Positions 14,703 to 28,639 of a stretch of DNA of 64,000 nt are shown piece after piece (the stretch's first letter is position 1; each line of letters begins with the position of its first letter). Position numbers and translations under genes: made by a program. The stretch covers positions 47,677 through 111,676 of the forward strand of contig NZ_ARQK01000057.1 of NCBI RefSeq assembly GCF_000385215.1. Reading direction: 5' to 3'. Under the pieces are notes generated by a model. It was not told where the DNA came from. It searched no databases and saw nothing but the letters and a program-made list of their open reading frames with translations. The stretch comes from Thioalkalivibrio thiocyanoxidans ARh2. Lineage in GTDB: Bacteria; Pseudomonadota; Gammaproteobacteria; Ectothiorhodospirales; Ectothiorhodospiraceae.

Positions 14703-16409
14703 TCAGCTCTTCTGCTTGTCCGGGTCCTCGCCGCCCTCGATCTTGCGCGTGATGTACCACTGCTGGGCGATGGAGAACAGGTTGTTGGTGAACCAGTACA
14801 GCACCAGGCCCGCCGGGAAGAAGGCGAAGAAGATCGTGAACACGAATGGCAGTGCCATGAAGATCTTCTGCTGCACCGGGTCCATCGGCGGCGGGTTCAG
14901 CTTGTACTGCACGAACATGGACACGCCCATCAGGATCGGCAGGATGAAGTACGGATCACGCGAGGACAGATCCTGAATCCACAGCCACCACGGCGCCTGG
15001 CGCAGTTCCACACTCTCCAGCAGCACCCAGTACAGGGCAATGAACACCGGGATCTGGACCAGGATCGGAAGACAGCCACCCAGCGGGTTGATCTTCTCCT
15101 TCTTGTACAGGTCCATCAGCGCCTGGTTCATGCGCTGCTTGTCGTCCTTGTAACGCTCCTTCAGTGCCTGCAGCTTGGGCGCGACCTTGCGCATGCGCGC
15201 CATCGAGCGGTAGCTGGTCGCGGACAGCTTGAAGAACGCGATCTTGATCAGGATGGTCAGCAGCACGATCGACCAGCCCCAGTTGCCGACCACGCTGTGG
15301 ATCAGGTCCAGCAGCCAGAACAGCGGCTTGGCCAGGAAGGTGAACATCCCGTAGTCGACGGTCAGTTCCAGCCCCTGGGCAATCTCGGAGAGTTCGTCCT
15401 GCAGCTTCGGCCCGACCCACAGGCGCGTCTGCAGCTGCCCGCTTTCGCCCGGGCGCACCGTCAGGGGCTCGGCCGAGTGCAGGCCGATCAGGTATTCCTC
15501 GCCGACCTCGCCGGGCACGGCGCGCGCGTACAGGGCGTTCACCTCGTCACCGCCCGGGACCCAGGCCGAGACGAAATAGTGCTGGATCATCGCGACCCAG
15601 CCGCCATGCAGACGCTGCTGGATCGGGTCATCGGCGAGCGACTCGAAACGTTCGCGCTGGTAGCTGCCGTCGTAGTAGGCGGCCCCGGTAAAGGTATACA
15701 GCCACCAGGCCTCCCGGTCGGGTGTCGGGCCGTGGCGCAGCTGTCGATACTGGCGACCGGTCCAGGAGGAATCGCCCTGGTTGCGAATTTCGTAGTCCAC
15801 CTCGATCAGGTGGGTTCCTCGGGTAAAGGTGTAGGTCTTGATGACCTCGATCTCGCCATCGTCCGAAGTCCAGCGCATCGGGACCTGGAGCGTGTCATCG
15901 TCCTCCGCCATCTCGAAGTGATCGCCGTCGACTTCGAAATTGGCGTGGTGCGAGGGCGCTCGGCCCTCCAACGCCCGGTCGTTGACGCGGTCGTGGGTCA
16001 GGCCACTCTGGGCGACGTAACCACGCACGCGATGGTCGAACAGGCGCACGGGCACCAGCGGGTCGTCCTGCAGGTCCCGTGGGTACTGGAGGAGATCGGC
16101 GCGCAGGATAGTACCGCCACGGGTGTCAATCAGTAGTTCGTGCTTGTCGGTACGGACCGTGAACTGGCGGCGATCCGGTTCCTGGATCGGGCTGATCTCG
16201 GGCTCGTCCTCGGCCGCGGCGCGGGGATCATCCTCGTCCTCGAACTGCGGCGCATCGGGCACGTCCTCGGGGCGCGCCTCGGGATCCTCGACTTCCTGCT
16301 CGGCGGTCTCGGGCTCCGCGGGGGTGCCGTAATCCTGGTTCCAGGCCTGCCACATCAGGAACAGGACAAAGGCCAGGCTGAGCCACAAGAGGGGACGCAA
16401 GTTATCCAT
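14703..16409 (-). CDS. yidC: Membrane protein insertase YidC
   Basis: It inserts proteins such as subunits a and c of the ATP synthase into the inner membrane, alone or with SecYEG. Its 568 residues have an N-terminal membrane helix (about 5-20), then an acidic linker rich in Glu and Asp (about 28-75). The large periplasmic P1 domain of Gram-negative YidC follows, then the conserved five-helix core with LGGCLPILVQIPVFIALYWV. The acidic linker is longer than in enteric YidC, consistent with a salt-adapted host. Confidence 0.98.
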   Translation of the reverse strand: MDNLRPLLWLSLAFVLFLMWQAWNQDYGTPAEPETAEQEVEDPEARPEDVPDAPQFEDEDDPRAAAEDEPEISPIQEPDRRQFTVRTDKHELLIDTRGGTILRADLLQYPRDLQDDPLVPVRLFDHRVRGYVAQSGLTHDRVNDRALEGRAPSHHANFEVDGDHFEMAEDDDTLQVPMRWTSDDGEIEVIKTYTFTRGTHLIEVDYEIRNQGDSSWTGRQYRQLRHGPTPDREAWWLYTFTGAAYYDGSYQRERFESLADDPIQQRLHGGWVAMIQHYFVSAWVPGGDEVNALYARAVPGEVGEEYLIGLHSAEPLTVRPGESGQLQTRLWVGPKLQDELSEIAQGLELTVDYGMFTFLAKPLFWLLDLIHSVVGNWGWSIVLLTILIKIAFFKLSATSYRSMARMRKVAPKLQALKERYKDDKQRMNQALMDLYKKEKINPLGGCLPILVQIPVFIALYWVLLESVELRQAPWWLWIQDLSSRDPYFILPILMGVSMFVQYKLNPPPMDPVQQKIFMALPFVFTIFFAFFPAGLVLYWFTNNLFSIAQQWYITRKIEGGEDPDKQKS

Positions 16410-16417
16410 GAGCGCGA

Positions 16418-16675
16418 CTATTTCCGGGAGCGATGCGAATGGGCGGACAGGCGAGGTTCCGGGACGGGGTCATAACCGCCGGGCGACCACGGGTGGCAGC
16501 GCAGAATCCGCCGCAGGCCAAGCCAGAAGCCGCGCGCGACGCCGTGTTTCTCCACCGCCTCGACCGTGTAGGCCGAGCACGTCGGGTAATGCCGGCAGTG
16601 CGGCGCCATGAACGGTGAGATGCCGTATTGATAGGCGCGCACCGGCAGCAGGGCAATCTTGCGTACGAGCGTCAT
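16418..16675 (-). CDS. yidD: Membrane protein insertion efficiency factor YidD
   Basis: This small, membrane-associated protein helps YidC-dependent insertion. Its 85 residues include [20 protein letters not shown] and the typical Cys pattern ([10 protein letters not shown], then [18 protein letters not shown]). The start overlaps the rnpA stop by 4 bases (ATGA), and yidC follows after 8 bases. Confidence 0.96.
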   Translation of the reverse strand: MTLVRKIALLPVRAYQYGISPFMAPHCRHYPTCSAYTVEAVEKHGVARGFWLGLRRILRCHPWSPGGYDPVPEPRLSAHSHRSRK

Positions 16676-17022
16676 TGCAGGCGATCCAGCAGCGTTTCCA
16701 TCTCCGAGCGCAGGGCCCGACTGTCACAGGCGCCGGCCCCTGGCCGGGCCAGGATGATCAGGTCCACCGGCGGCAGCACGGCGCGGCGTTGGCGAAAGGC
16801 CTCGCGCGCAATGCGCTTGATCCGATTGCGGTCCGTCGCCTTCCGGACATGGCGCTTGCCAATGGCCAACCCCAGCCGGGGCCCGTCGGCAACCTCGCGC
16901 GCGCGATACAGCAGCGTCAAGTAACGACCACGTACGGGCCGCGCATCGGCAAAGACGTGCTGGTAATCAGCACCGACCAGCAGGCGCGCCTGGCGCGGGA
17001 AGCCCTGCGCCCGGGCAGTCAT
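16672..17022 (-). CDS. rnpA: Ribonuclease P protein component
   Basis: This is the protein subunit of RNase P, which matures tRNA 5-prime ends together with the RNA component (not in this window). Its 116 residues carry the signature [18 protein letters not shown] (about 60-77) and the N-terminal [15 protein letters not shown] segment. It lies 22 bases after rpmH. Confidence 0.96.
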   Translation of the reverse strand: MTARAQGFPRQARLLVGADYQHVFADARPVRGRYLTLLYRAREVADGPRLGLAIGKRHVRKATDRNRIKRIAREAFRQRRAVLPPVDLIILARPGAGACDSRALRSEMETLLDRLQ

Positions 17023-17044
17023 GATGGCCGGCGGGTCAGCGCGT

Positions 17045-17185
17045 TCAGTTGGTCGGGCAGAGACGCTTGCGGCCCTTGGCGCGACGGGCGTTCAGGACCT
17101 TGCGGCCGCCACGGGTGGCCATGCGGGCACGAAAGCCATGGGTACGGGCACGGACAAGCCGACTCGGTTGGAAGGTGCGCTTCAT
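17045..17185 (-). CDS. rpmH: 50S ribosomal protein L34
   Basis: A 46-residue, very basic ribosomal protein starting [20 protein letters not shown] and containing [20 protein letters not shown], diagnostic for L34. The C-terminal LCPTN is slightly different from the more usual ending but harmless. It is the first gene of the leftward rpmH-rnpA-yidD-yidC series and faces away from dnaA. Confidence 0.97.
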   Translation of the reverse strand: MKRTFQPSRLVRARTHGFRARMATRGGRKVLNARRAKGRKRLCPTN

Positions 17186-17334
17186 GACGGATCTCGGACT
17201 ATGGGATAAAGGGCGGAGAAAACTACCTCCAACGGTGCGTGAAGTCAATGAGCGGGCAGGAATCGGCTAGCGCCGGGGGGCGCCATCGGCGTAGACTCGG
17301 GGCCCCCGAACCTCGTGATCCCGGAGAGCCGCGT

Positions 17335-18702
17335 GTGACTGCCAATTCCCTGTGGACAGCCTGTCTGGATCGCCTGCAGGGTCGCGTAAGTGAGCAACAG
17401 CTGAACACCTGGCTGCGGCCCCTGCACGCCGAAGAGGAGGAAGGGGCCTTGCGCTTGCTGGCACCGAACCAGTTCGTCTTCGAGCATGTACGCGATCACC
17501 TGTTGCGGTCCATCGAGGAGGCCGTGAGCGAAGTACGTCCCGGGTCCGACGAGGTCGATGGGCAGCGCGTGCGGCTGGGTATCGGCGGTGCCGAGTGGCC
17601 AGCCGGGCAGCCGGAGGGCGTCGAGCCCGTCAGGGCTCCGTCAGGGACGAAACAACCGCGGGCAACCCTCCCGAAGGGTCCGGTAAGCAACCTCAACCCC
17701 GCGTTCACTTTCGAAACCTTTGTGGAAGGCAAATCGAACCAGCTGGCACGGGCCGCAAGCCTGCAGGTCGCCGAGAATCCCGGCGTCGCCTATAACCCTT
17801 TGTTTATATACGGCGGCGTGGGCCTCGGGAAGACCCACCTGATGCATGCAATCGGAAACCGCATCCTGGCCCGTCAACCGGAGGGGCGGATCATCTATCT
17901 GCACTCCGAACGCTTTGTGGCTGACATGATCAAGGCGTTGCAGCACAACGCGATCGACGATTTCAAGCAGTACTATCGAAGCGCGGATGCCTTGCTGATC
18001 GACGACATCCAGTTCTTTGCCAACAAGGAACGCTCGCAAGAAGAATTCTTCCATACCTTCAATGCATTACTGGAAGGTCAGCAGCAGATCATTCTGACTT
18101 CGGACCGCTACCCGAAAGAGGTCGAGGGGCTGGAGGAACGCCTCAAGTCGCGATTCGGCTGGGGACTGACCATCGCTATCGAGCCCCCGGAACTGGAGAC
18201 ACGCGTAGCCATCCTGCAGCGCAAGGCAGAGCAGGCCGGTATCGAGCTGCCGACGGAAGTCGCCTTTTTCATGGGCAAACGCATACGGTCGAACATCCGC
18301 GAGCTGGAAGGGTCGCTGCGGCGGGTCATTGCCAATGCGCACTTCACCGGGAAACCCATCACCCTCGACTTTGCGAAGGAAGCGTTGCGCGATCTCCTGG
18401 CGGTGCAAAGCAAGCTGATCACGCTGGAGAACATCCAGAAGACAGTCGCAGACTACTATCGCATCAAGGTGGCCGATCTGCTCTCCACCCGCCGCAGCCG
18501 TTCGGTCGCAAGGCCGCGCCAGATGGCCATGGCGCTTGCCAAGGAGCTTACGCAGCACAGCTTGCCGGAGATCGGTCAAGCGTTCGGTGGTCGCGATCAT
18601 ACGACGGTGATCCATGCCTGCCGCAAGATCGCGGAGTTGCGCGAAGCCGATGCCAGCCTGGACGAGGATTACGCCAATCTGCTGCGTACCCTGAGCAGCT
18701 GA
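17335..18702 (+). CDS. dnaA: Chromosomal replication initiator DnaA
   Basis: It binds DnaA boxes and melts the origin. The GTG at 17335 ([19 protein letters not shown]) is preferred; GGAGA lies about 8 bases upstream, and an upstream in-frame extension has no DnaA similarity. The 455 residues comprise domain I, a linker, and the AAA+ domain starting [18 protein letters not shown]. They include Walker A GGVGLGKT, Walker [10 protein letters not shown] and the C-terminal DNA-binding signature [14 protein letters not shown]. Confidence 0.98.
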   Translation: MTANSLWTACLDRLQGRVSEQQLNTWLRPLHAEEEEGALRLLAPNQFVFEHVRDHLLRSIEEAVSEVRPGSDEVDGQRVRLGIGGAEWPAGQPEGVEPVRAPSGTKQPRATLPKGPVSNLNPAFTFETFVEGKSNQLARAASLQVAENPGVAYNPLFIYGGVGLGKTHLMHAIGNRILARQPEGRIIYLHSERFVADMIKALQHNAIDDFKQYYRSADALLIDDIQFFANKERSQEEFFHTFNALLEGQQQIILTSDRYPKEVEGLEERLKSRFGWGLTIAIEPPELETRVAILQRKAEQAGIELPTEVAFFMGKRIRSNIRELEGSLRRVIANAHFTGKPITLDFAKEALRDLLAVQSKLITLENIQKTVADYYRIKVADLLSTRRSRSVARPRQMAMALAKELTQHSLPEIGQAFGGRDHTTVIHACRKIAELREADASLDEDYANLLRTLSS

Positions 18703-18954
18703 ACCCTCGGAAAGGCGAATACCGGCCCGGGAACAAGCTGTGGATAAGATGGGAGTAAATCGTGCGTATCCAGCAGAAAAAGTCCGGACCCGATTTCATC
18801 CACAGGATAGACACAGGCCTTGCAGAGGATTCAGGACCGCTGAGAGCCTTAAAAAATCATTAAAGTCAAATAGATAACGGTTTTCCTCACAGGGAGCCGC
18901 GGGCCTTATTATTATCAGTTTTAAATTACTTAAACCCAATTACAGGACACCGCC
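18703..18954. other. Probable replication origin (oriC) between dnaA and dnaN
   Basis: This 252-base gap is much richer in A and T than the surroundings, especially 18848-18886 and 18905-18947, which could be the duplex-unwinding element. It holds an exact consensus DnaA box on the minus strand (18739-18747, TGTGGATAA) and a one-mismatch box on the plus strand (18796-18804, TCATCCACA). Gene orientation diverges just to the left, between rpmH and dnaA. The 149-base rpmH-dnaA gap showed no good DnaA box. Confidence 0.7.
18739..18747 (-). promoter_or_regulatory. Consensus DnaA box
   Basis: The plus strand reads TGTGGATAA, the exact complement of the TTATCCACA DnaA box, 37 bases after the dnaA stop. 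A second, weaker box lies at 18796-18804 in the opposite orientation. Confidence 0.75.
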
Positions 18955-20058
18955 ATGGAACTCTCTTTCCAGCGCGAAGCGATGACTGATGCCCTGCAAC
19001 GGATTGTTGGGGCGGCCGAGAAGCGCTTGACGATGCCGATACTTGGTAACGTCCGCTTACGCCCGGACGAACGTGGCGGAATCCGGATGGATACGACGGA
19101 CCTGGAGCTGGCCTGGCAGGGCGGGGCTGCCGGAACAATCCCGGGCGAATGCGATGTGACGGTATCGGTGCGCAAGTTGCTGGATGTGGTAAAGGCGGCA
19201 CCGGAAGAAAGCGAAATTCGGGCGACGATCGATGGCGAGCGGATGTCGGTCGGGTTCGCCGGTTCCCGCTTCAGTCTCGCGACTCTTCCGGGTGCGGATT
19301 TCCCGGACTGGGAGAGCAAGAGCGCAGAGTGGACCCTGGATATCCCGCAGAATCGGCTGCGGCGGTTGTTGGAGGCAACGATGTTCTCAATGGCGCAGCA
19401 GGATGTGCGCTACTACTTGCAAGGATTGTTGCTCGTGGCCAGTGGGCCAAGTCTGCGGGCCGTGGCCACCGATGGGCATCGCCTGGCGCTGGCAGAGGCT
19501 GAACTCGATCAGGCGGTCGACGGGCGTGTAGAGAAGATCGTGCCGCGCAAGACGATCGCAGAGCTCCGGCGCAATCTCTCCGACGATGATGTGCCGGTGC
19601 GAGTGGGATTCAGCGATGACCAGGTGCTGTTCGATCTGGGAGAAGCGGTGCTACGCAGCAAGGTCATAGAAGGCCGTTTCCCGGATTACGAGCGCGTCAT
19701 CCCGACGGATTTGCCGGCGACGCTGACGGTGGAGCGGGAACGCCTCAAGCAGGCACTCGGGCGAGTGGCGATTGTGGCGTCGGACAAGTATCGCGGCGTC
19801 CGGATGACGCTCGGGGATCAAGGGTGTCAGGTAATGACGCACAATGCGGATCGTGAAGAGGCGCAGGAATCTGTCGAGGCGGAATACCAGGGGCCGGCGA
19901 TGGAGATCGGGTTCAATCTTGGTTACCTGGTCGATGTACTCAATGCGATCGAGACGGATCAGGTTCGGATCGGTCTGCGCGATGGAAATTCTTCGATTCT
20001 GGTCCAGGCTGAGCCACCAGGCGGCGCGCGCTACGTCGTGATGCCGATGCGACTTTAG
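18955..20058 (+). CDS. dnaN: DNA polymerase III beta sliding clamp
   Basis: This processivity ring encircles DNA. Its 367 residues start MELSFQREAMTDALQRIVG and contain the three repeated clamp domains; TMPILGNVRL and FPDYERVIP are family landmarks. It ends with YVVMPMRL, the conserved clamp C-terminus. It lies between dnaA and recF in the standard order. Confidence 0.98.
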   Translation: MELSFQREAMTDALQRIVGAAEKRLTMPILGNVRLRPDERGGIRMDTTDLELAWQGGAAGTIPGECDVTVSVRKLLDVVKAAPEESEIRATIDGERMSVGFAGSRFSLATLPGADFPDWESKSAEWTLDIPQNRLRRLLEATMFSMAQQDVRYYLQGLLLVASGPSLRAVATDGHRLALAEAELDQAVDGRVEKIVPRKTIAELRRNLSDDDVPVRVGFSDDQVLFDLGEAVLRSKVIEGRFPDYERVIPTDLPATLTVERERLKQALGRVAIVASDKYRGVRMTLGDQGCQVMTHNADREEAQESVEAEYQGPAMEIGFNLGYLVDVLNAIETDQVRIGLRDGNSSILVQAEPPGGARYVVMPMRL

Positions 20059-20081
20059 TCGCGGTGGGGTGATTGCCCGTC

Positions 20082-23653
<3,572 letters not shown>

Positions 23654-23659
23654 TGACTG

Positions 23660-24190
23660 ATGGCGATCCTCGTCATCCTTGCGATTGTCGGGCTCGTCGC
23701 TCTGACACTGGCGATCGCCCGCTTGTATTCCCATCTGGCTGTGCAGGAACGGCGGGTGGTCGGGGCATGGGACCAGCTGGAGCGCCTCCTGGTGCAGCGA
23801 AACGGTCACCTGCAGCAGGTCTGTACCGAAGGCGGAGATCGTGGTCCCGCCGCCCTGCGAGACCTGCATCGATCCTTGCAGCGCCAGGAGACTGCCCGTC
23901 GCCAGGGGGATCTGACTACAGTCGCCGAGGCCGAACGCGAGATCAGGAGCCTCTGGGATTTAATATCGTCACAAGGTCTTGATTTAAAAGCCGAAAAAGA
24001 AGGGGAAGCGGGCCGCCGAGTGGCCGCTCTGGACCAGGCGATCCGGGACACCCTGGTCCGTTACAACAGCGCCCTGGACGCGTATCAGCGTACGCGGCGC
24101 GCCCCCTTCTACGCACCGCTTGCGTGGCTCGCGGGCATGGGCCGTTACCTCCCCCTGCAGCCCCCTTCATCCGACAAGACTTCGCGCTGA
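23660..24190 (+). CDS. Divergent LemA-like membrane protein
   Basis: Its 176 residues have one N-terminal membrane helix (about 2-20, [19 protein letters not shown]) followed by a mostly helical cytoplasmic or periplasmic part. [21 protein letters not shown] resembles the LemA pattern R-V-x-A-W-x-Q-ID-x-x-L-x-R-R-x-x-L. The later [11 protein letters not shown] resembles the LemA YN-x-x-x-x-x-Y segment, and the hydrophobic-proline end is also LemA-like. LemA function is not settled. It begins 6 bases after gyrB and may share its transcript. Confidence 0.6.
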   Translation: MAILVILAIVGLVALTLAIARLYSHLAVQERRVVGAWDQLERLLVQRNGHLQQVCTEGGDRGPAALRDLHRSLQRQETARRQGDLTTVAEAEREIRSLWDLISSQGLDLKAEKEGEAGRRVAALDQAIRDTLVRYNSALDAYQRTRRAPFYAPLAWLAGMGRYLPLQPPSSDKTSR

Positions 24191-24300
24191 GTCGACCGGA
24201 CGGTTTCTGTGCAGAATCGAGGCGCGCAACCCCCGGAACACCCTCCCGGGGTTGCGGTCCGAATGGCATAATTCCCTCCCTAGTCGAACCAGGAGTCTCC

Positions 24301-26349
24301 GTGCCCAATCCCCTGCTGCAAACGGATCGTCTGCCGGCGTTTCGATCGATCGCCCCCGAACACGTGATACCGGCGCTCGATACCGTCCTCCAGGAGAATC
24401 GCGACGGGATCGAACAGCTCGTTGCGCAGGCCGGCGAGGCCCCCACCTGGGACGGCCTGGTCGCACCGCTCCAGCACCTGGATGCCCGACTCTCCCAGGT
24501 ATGGGCGCCGGTTGGTCACCTGAATGCGGTGATGAACAGCCCTGAGCTGCGTCAGGCCTACAATGCCTGCCTGCCCAAGCTGTCCGAGTTCGGCAGCTGG
24601 GTGTCGCAGCACCAGGGCCTGTATGCCGCCTTCCGCCGCCTCGCCGATGGCCCGGAGTATGCCCAGCTCTCGCCCGAGCGGCGCAAGGTGATTGATGACG
24701 CCCTGCGTGATTTCCATCTGAGCGGCGTCGATCTCCCCGAGGATGCGCGTGCTCGCCTGCGCGAGATCGACTCCCGTCTGTCCGAGCTGACGGCCCGCTT
24801 CGAGGAGAACGTCCTCGATGCGACCCAGTCCTGGACCTGGCAGACCGACGACCCGGACGCACTCTCGGGCGTCCCGGCCGCCGAACAGGCGATGCTCGCC
24901 CAGAACGCCCGTGCCCACGAACAGACCGGCTACCTTGTCACCCTCGACTTTCCCAGCTATTTCGCCGTCATGAGCCACGCGGACGATCGCGACCTGCGTC
25001 GCCGGGTCTACGAGGCCTTCGCGACCCGTGCATCTGAACAGGGCCCCGATGCAGGCCGCTTCGATAACAGCGAAGTGATGGTCGAAATCCTCCAGCTACG
25101 GGAGGAGAAGGCAGGTATCACCGGGTTCGGGCACTACGCCGAGCGTTCGCTGGCGACCAAGATGGCCGAGACCGCCGCCCAGGTCGACACTTTTCTGCAG
25201 GACCTCGCCCGGCGCGCGCGCCCCCGGGCCGAGCAGGATCTGCAGGAACTGCGTACCTTCGCGCGCGAGGAGCTGGGGCTCGATTCCCTCGAGGCCTGGG
25301 ACATGGCCTATGCCGCCGAGAAGATGCGTGAACGACGCTTGGGCCTGAGCCAGACGATGCTGAAGCCTTATTTCCCCGCCACCCAGGTTGTCGAGGGTCT
25401 GTTCCGTCTGGTCGAGCGCCTGTTTGGCGTGCGTTTCGAGGCCGACCCGAGTGTCGAATGCTGGCACGACGACGTGCTCTACTACCGTGTTATTGATTCC
25501 AACGGTGTCGAACGTGCCGGCTTCTACTTCGATCTTTACGCTCGCAAGAACAAGCGCGGTGGCGCCTGGATGGATGTCTGCCGCCAGCGTTTTGTCTCCG
25601 CCGACGCCCAGCAGGTCCCGGTCGCGTTCATGACCTGCAACTCCACCCCGCCCGTGGATGGCAAGCCGGCCCTGTTTACGCACGACGAGGTCATCACCCT
25701 GTTCCATGAATTCGGCCACGGTCTCCACCACATGCTTACGCGCGTGAACGAGCCCGAGATTGCCGGGATCAATGGGGTCGAATGGGACGCGGTGGAGCTG
25801 CCAAGCCAGTTCATGGAGAACTGGTGCTGGGAGCGCGAGGCCCTGGATCTGTTCGCTCGTCACCACAAGACTGGCGAGCCCATGCCGGACGACCTCTACC
25901 AGCGCCTGGTCGATACCCGCCACTTCCATGCGGCGCTCCAGCTGCTGCGCCAGGTCGAGTTCTCCCTGTTCGACATGCGTCTGCACGCGGGTCCGGCACC
26001 GGACAGTGCACAGGCCATCCTCGATCTCCTGGAAGCGGTCCGCGACGAGGTCGCGGTGGTCCGGCCGCCGGCGTTCAACCGCTTCCCCCATGGCTTCGCT
26101 CATATCTTTGCTGGCGGCTACGCGGCGGGCTATTACAGCTACAAGTGGGCGGAAGTCCTCTCTGCCGATGCCTTTGCGCGCTTCGAGGAGGAGGGGCTGT
26201 TCTCGCCCGACGTCGGAGCGGCCTATCTGCGCGAGATCCTGGAAGTGGGGGCCTCGCGACCCGCGGCCGACTCGTTCCGGGCGTTTCGGGGACGTGACCC
26301 CGAAATCGATGCGCTATTGCGCCACAGCGGCCTGGAGGATGCCGCGTGA
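24301..26349 (+). CDS. prlC: Oligopeptidase A (M3 zinc metallopeptidase)
   Basis: This cytoplasmic metallopeptidase degrades short peptides, including cleaved signal peptides. The GTG at 24301 has AGGAG 5-6 bases upstream and yields MPNPLLQTDRLPAFRSI, matching the family start. The length is 682 residues. The HEXXH zinc site is HEFGHGLHH (about residues 468-476), with the downstream helix NGVEWDAVELPSQFMENW carrying the third ligand. Its stop overlaps the xthA GTG by 4 bases. Confidence 0.96.
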   Translation: MPNPLLQTDRLPAFRSIAPEHVIPALDTVLQENRDGIEQLVAQAGEAPTWDGLVAPLQHLDARLSQVWAPVGHLNAVMNSPELRQAYNACLPKLSEFGSWVSQHQGLYAAFRRLADGPEYAQLSPERRKVIDDALRDFHLSGVDLPEDARARLREIDSRLSELTARFEENVLDATQSWTWQTDDPDALSGVPAAEQAMLAQNARAHEQTGYLVTLDFPSYFAVMSHADDRDLRRRVYEAFATRASEQGPDAGRFDNSEVMVEILQLREEKAGITGFGHYAERSLATKMAETAAQVDTFLQDLARRARPRAEQDLQELRTFAREELGLDSLEAWDMAYAAEKMRERRLGLSQTMLKPYFPATQVVEGLFRLVERLFGVRFEADPSVECWHDDVLYYRVIDSNGVERAGFYFDLYARKNKRGGAWMDVCRQRFVSADAQQVPVAFMTCNSTPPVDGKPALFTHDEVITLFHEFGHGLHHMLTRVNEPEIAGINGVEWDAVELPSQFMENWCWEREALDLFARHHKTGEPMPDDLYQRLVDTRHFHAALQLLRQVEFSLFDMRLHAGPAPDSAQAILDLLEAVRDEVAVVRPPAFNRFPHGFAHIFAGGYAAGYYSYKWAEVLSADAFARFEEEGLFSPDVGAAYLREILEVGASRPAADSFRAFRGRDPEIDALLRHSGLEDAA

Positions 26350-27113
26350 AGATCGCCAGCTGGAACGTCAACTCGCTGAAGGTCCGCCTGCCCCAGGTCC
26401 TCGACTGGCTGGGCCGCTCGCGCACCGACATCCTCGCACTGCAGGAGACCAAGCTGACCGACGAGAACTTCCCGGTCAGCGCCATCCAGGATGCCGGTTA
26501 CGAGGTCGTTTACTCTGGCCAGAAGACCTATAACGGCGTGGCCATCCTCTCGCGCAGCCAGGCGACCGACGTGGTCACCGACCCGCCCGGGTTAGAGGAT
26601 GCCCAGCGCCGCATCCTGGCGGCCACGGTCGGCGATACCCGCGTCGTCAATCTCTATGTGGTGAACGGCGAAAACGTAGGCACCGAAAAGTACGCCTACA
26701 AACTCGACTGGCTGGCGCGCATGCGCGCCTGGCTGGCCGCCGAGATCGAGGCGCACCCGAATCTGGTGGTCCTGGGTGATTTCAATATCGCCCCGGAGGA
26801 CCGTGACGTACACGATCCCGAGGCCTGGCACGAGCGCATCCTCTGCTCGACCCCGGAACGCGAGGCCCTGGCGGCCATCACGGAGCTGGGCCTCGCGGAC
26901 ACCTTCCGTGCGTTCGATCAGCCGGAGGGGGAATTCTCCTGGTTCGACTACCGTGCCGCCTCGTTCCGGCGCAACCGTGGCCTGCGCATCGACCTGGTGC
27001 TGGCCAGCCCGGCCTTGCAGAAACGCCTGACCGCTGCGGGGATCGACCGCGAGCCCCGCGGCTGGGAACGGCCCTCCGACCACGCCCCCGTCTGGGCCGA
27101 ATTCAGCGACTAG
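26346..27113 (+). CDS. xthA: Exodeoxyribonuclease III
   Basis: This AP endonuclease and 3-to-5-prime exonuclease works in base-excision repair. Its 255 residues start MKIASWNVNSLKVRLPQVL and contain LQETKLTDENFP (metal ligand Glu), NLYVVNGE, GDFNIAPEDRDVH and the terminal catalytic SDHAPVW. The GTG start overlaps the prlC TGA (GTGA), suggesting coupled translation. Confidence 0.97.
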   Translation: MKIASWNVNSLKVRLPQVLDWLGRSRTDILALQETKLTDENFPVSAIQDAGYEVVYSGQKTYNGVAILSRSQATDVVTDPPGLEDAQRRILAATVGDTRVVNLYVVNGENVGTEKYAYKLDWLARMRAWLAAEIEAHPNLVVLGDFNIAPEDRDVHDPEAWHERILCSTPEREALAAITELGLADTFRAFDQPEGEFSWFDYRAASFRRNRGLRIDLVLASPALQKRLTAAGIDREPRGWERPSDHAPVWAEFSD

Positions 27114-27146
27114 GCCCGGCCACCGGCCGTGCCCTGGGAGATACCC

Positions 27147-28610
27147 GTGAAATACAGGGACCTGCGTGATTTCATCGATGGGCTCGAGGCCCGCGGCGAG
27201 CTCAAGCGCATCACCACCGAGATCGACCCGAACCTGGAGATGACCGAGATCGCCGATCGTGTGCTGCGCGCCGGCGGCCCTGCGTTGCTGTTCGAGAACC
27301 CCAGGGGTTCCGAGATCCCGGTGCTGGCCAACCTGTTCGGCACACCGGAGCGGGTCGCCATGGGCATGGGCGAGGACTCGGTAGAGGCCCTGCGCGAGGT
27401 TGGCCGGCTACTGGCCTTTCTCAAGCAGCCGGACCCGCCCAAGGGGCTGCGAGCGGCCTGGGAACAGCTGCCCGTGTTCCGCAAGGTGCTCGACATGGCG
27501 CCGAAGAAGACCCGCGGCGCTGCCTGCCAGCGCCACGTGATCGAAGGTGACGACGTGGATCTGTCGACCCTCCCGGTGCAGACCTGCTGGCCCGGGGATG
27601 CCGGGCCGCTGATCACCTGGGGGCTGGTCGTGACCCGTGGTCCGGAGAAGTCGCGGCAGAACCTCGGCATCTACCGTCAGCAGGTGATTGGTCGCAATCG
27701 CGTGATCATGCGCTGGCTGTCGCACCGCGGGGGCGCGCTGGACTATCGGGAGTGGTGCCAGGCCCGCCCGGGCGAGCCCTTTCCCATTGCGGTGGCCCTG
27801 GGCGCCGATCCCGCGACCATCCTCGGCGCGGTCACTCCGGTGCCGGATACGCTGTCGGAGTATGCCTTTGCCGGTCTGCTGCGCGGCAGCCGCACCGAGG
27901 TCACCCGCTGCATCGGTTCCGATCTCGAGGTGCCGGCATCGGCCGAGTTCGTGCTGGAGGGCCATATCCACCCCGGCGAAACCGCGCCGGAGGGACCGTT
28001 CGGCGATCACACCGGTTACTACAACGAGGTGGACGAATTTCCGGTGTTCACCATCGACCGTATCACCCACCGTGACCAGCCGATCTACCATTCCACCTAC
28101 ACCGGGCGCCCGCCTGACGAACCGGCGGTCCTGGGGGTTGCCCTGAACGAGGTGTTCATCCCGATCCTGCAGAAGCAGTTTCCGGAGATCGTGGACTTCT
28201 ACCTGCCACCGGAGGGCTGCTCCTATCGCATGGCGGTGGTCTCCATGCGCAAGCAGTACCCCGGCCACGCGAAGCGCGTGATGATGGGCGTGTGGTCGTT
28301 CCTGCGCCAGTTCATGTACACAAAATTCGTGATCGTCGTCGATGATGACGTGAACACGCGCGACTGGAACGATGTGATCTGGGCGATTACAACGCGCATG
28401 GACCCCGCGCGCGATACGACGCTGGTGGAGAACACGCCCATCGACTATCTGGATTTCGCCTCGCCAGTATCGGGGCTGGGCTCCAAGATGGGTATGGACG
28501 CGACCTCCAAGTGGCCGGGCGAGACTGAGCGCGAGTGGGGCCGACCGATCACGATGGATCCGGCCGTACGCGAGCGGGTGGATGCCCTCTGGGACGAGCT
28601 GGGGCTGTAG
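27147..28610 (+). CDS. ubiD: 3-octaprenyl-4-hydroxybenzoate carboxy-lyase UbiD
   Basis: This prenylated-FMN-dependent decarboxylase acts in ubiquinone synthesis. The GTG at 27147 ([20 protein letters not shown]) is chosen because GGGAG lies 6 bases upstream and the N-terminus fits the family; another GTG lies 18 bases earlier. The length is 487 residues. [19 protein letters not shown] includes the active-site Glu region, and [15 protein letters not shown] is a conserved block. A partner UbiX, needed to make the cofactor, is not in the window. Confidence 0.96.
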   Translation: MKYRDLRDFIDGLEARGELKRITTEIDPNLEMTEIADRVLRAGGPALLFENPRGSEIPVLANLFGTPERVAMGMGEDSVEALREVGRLLAFLKQPDPPKGLRAAWEQLPVFRKVLDMAPKKTRGAACQRHVIEGDDVDLSTLPVQTCWPGDAGPLITWGLVVTRGPEKSRQNLGIYRQQVIGRNRVIMRWLSHRGGALDYREWCQARPGEPFPIAVALGADPATILGAVTPVPDTLSEYAFAGLLRGSRTEVTRCIGSDLEVPASAEFVLEGHIHPGETAPEGPFGDHTGYYNEVDEFPVFTIDRITHRDQPIYHSTYTGRPPDEPAVLGVALNEVFIPILQKQFPEIVDFYLPPEGCSYRMAVVSMRKQYPGHAKRVMMGVWSFLRQFMYTKFVIVVDDDVNTRDWNDVIWAITTRMDPARDTTLVENTPIDYLDFASPVSGLGSKMGMDATSKWPGETEREWGRPITMDPAVRERVDALWDELGL

Positions 28611-28626
28611 CTGTCGCTACAGCCCC
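28601..28626. terminator. Hairpin between convergent ubiD and lipoprotein genes
   Basis: An 11-bp perfect stem (28601-28611 with 28616-28626) with a 4-base loop includes the ubiD stop codon. There is no obvious T run on either strand, so it may act in both directions as a weak or factor-assisted terminator. Confidence 0.5.
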
Positions 28627-28639
28627 GCCCGACAGACTC

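Noticed and set aside
17186..17334. rpmH-dnaA gap considered as the origin
   Set aside because: It has no DnaA box within one mismatch and no strong AT-rich tract; the dnaA-dnaN gap is better.
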